64,000 nucleotides of DNA from contig JBAZSD010000016.1 in assembly GCA_041662605.1 (NCBI GenBank), positions 30,915 to 94,914 of the forward strand. Direction: 5' to 3'. This document shows positions 63,780-64,000 of the stretch, one piece after another. Made by a program: the position numbers and the translations under genes. The notes beneath the pieces are model-generated. The model searched no databases, had not been told where the DNA came from, and worked only from the letters and a program-made list of their open reading frames with translations. Position 1 is the first letter of the stretch. Each line of letters begins with the position of its first letter. The stretch comes from Desulfomonilaceae bacterium (GTDB lineage Bacteria > Desulfobacterota > Desulfomonilia > Desulfomonilales > Desulfomonilaceae).

Positions 63780-63871
63780 GCCAAGGCGCTGATAGCGTCT
63801 GCGTTCGAGGCTACAGAGCGAAAGCCGCTTGATCAGATTTTATTCTCGCAAGGGTCGAAATAACGATCAGG
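63780..63871 (+). repeat. Degenerate repeat B
   Basis: A diverged B copy (CCAAGGCGCTG...GCCGCTTGATCAGATTT...AAGGGTCGAAATAACGATC). It abuts the second copy of the nuclease-gene end, as B at 61487-61604 abuts the first. Confidence 0.7.
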
Positions 63872-63873
63872 GT

Positions 63874-64000
63874 GGGGTAACACAACCAATTTTATCCCAG
63901 GGAGCCGGCTTCAAGGTCAGATGCGTAGGAATAGGCGATTATACCCCGATCCTTGATAAATTCATTGGCCTTTTCATCCATCATCGGTGAAATTACTACT
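63874..64000 (+). repeat. Exact 127-bp direct repeat, copy 2 (partner 61613-61739)
   Basis: Identical base for base to copy 1 up to the window edge. Confidence 0.97.
63892..64000 (-). CDS. Partial second copy of the PD-(D/E)XK (DUF3782-type) gene
   Basis: The minus-strand frame encodes the last 36 residues (VVISPMMDEKANEF, GIIAYSYASDLEAGSLG) exactly as in 61631-62368. The rest lies outside the window, so whether this copy is whole is unknown. Confidence 0.75.
   Translation of the reverse strand, partial: VVISPMMDEKANEFIKDRGIIAYSYASDLEAGSLG

Overview
The window looks like chromosomal DNA of a Gram-negative sulfate reducer of the Desulfobacterota. It carries a dissimilatory-type sulfate adenylyltransferase, LPS export and KDO genes, an rpoN-hpf-ptsN block, a TRAP transporter next to a phenylacetate-CoA-ligase-like enzyme, and a YqeC selenium-hydroxylase accessory gene. 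A Desulfomonile or Syntrophobacter-like relative is my inference from gene content; the sequence alone does not fix the genus. I saw no tRNA, rRNA or CRISPR array.

Bases 1-45,300 are core and metabolic genes. sat (minus strand, with a readable promoter) is followed by a LysM/M23 lipoprotein, a secreted coiled-coil protein, a carboxypeptidase-regulatory-like membrane protein and yqeC. A plus-strand run from 6.4 to 15.3 kb holds purC, pyrG, a kdsA-kdsC fusion, lptC, lptA, lptB, rpoN, hpf and ptsN, joining KDO synthesis to the LPS transport machine. thiC lies convergent to it. A minus-strand run from 25.5 to 17.9 kb reads dctP, dctQ, dctM, paaK-like, a 60-residue protein, pbpC and a methyltransferase. 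Then come a ferredoxin-nitroreductase, a class V aminotransferase, an MBL hydrolase, a peroxiredoxin, obgE, proB, an outer-membrane barrel, a CzcBA-type metal efflux pair followed by the relic of a P-type ATPase, a lipoprotein hydrolase, folC-lptD (start and stop overlapping) and a radical SAM enzyme. Two relics (glycerate kinase N-terminus near 6.0 kb, P-type ATPase near 39.5 kb) show local gene decay.

Bases 45,460-60,440 are a plus-strand phage-derived island, apparently richer in G+C than its surroundings. It has portal (frameshifted), a scaffold-like protein, an overlapping lysis cassette with an NlpC/P60 endolysin, a jelly-roll/adaptor protein, two large virion-like proteins (one very cysteine-rich), small zinc-ribbon-like proteins, a coiled-coil protein and the large terminase at the far end. 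No integrase, major capsid protein, tape measure or replication gene is recognisable, so it is a remnant or a repurposed module.

Bases 60,440-64,000 are a repeat-rich accessory zone. Two short repeat families recur. Family A (about 83 bp) has a perfect palindrome at each end and resembles a REPIN. Family B (about 118 bp) has 13-bp imperfect terminal inverted repeats like a MITE. They usually occur as an A-then-B pair about 10 bp apart; three pairs lie in tandem, and other copies sit between phage genes. The zone also holds a coiled-coil PD-(D/E)XK protein whose 3' end is duplicated exactly 2,261 bp downstream, with a HicB-HicA toxin-antitoxin pair between the two copies.
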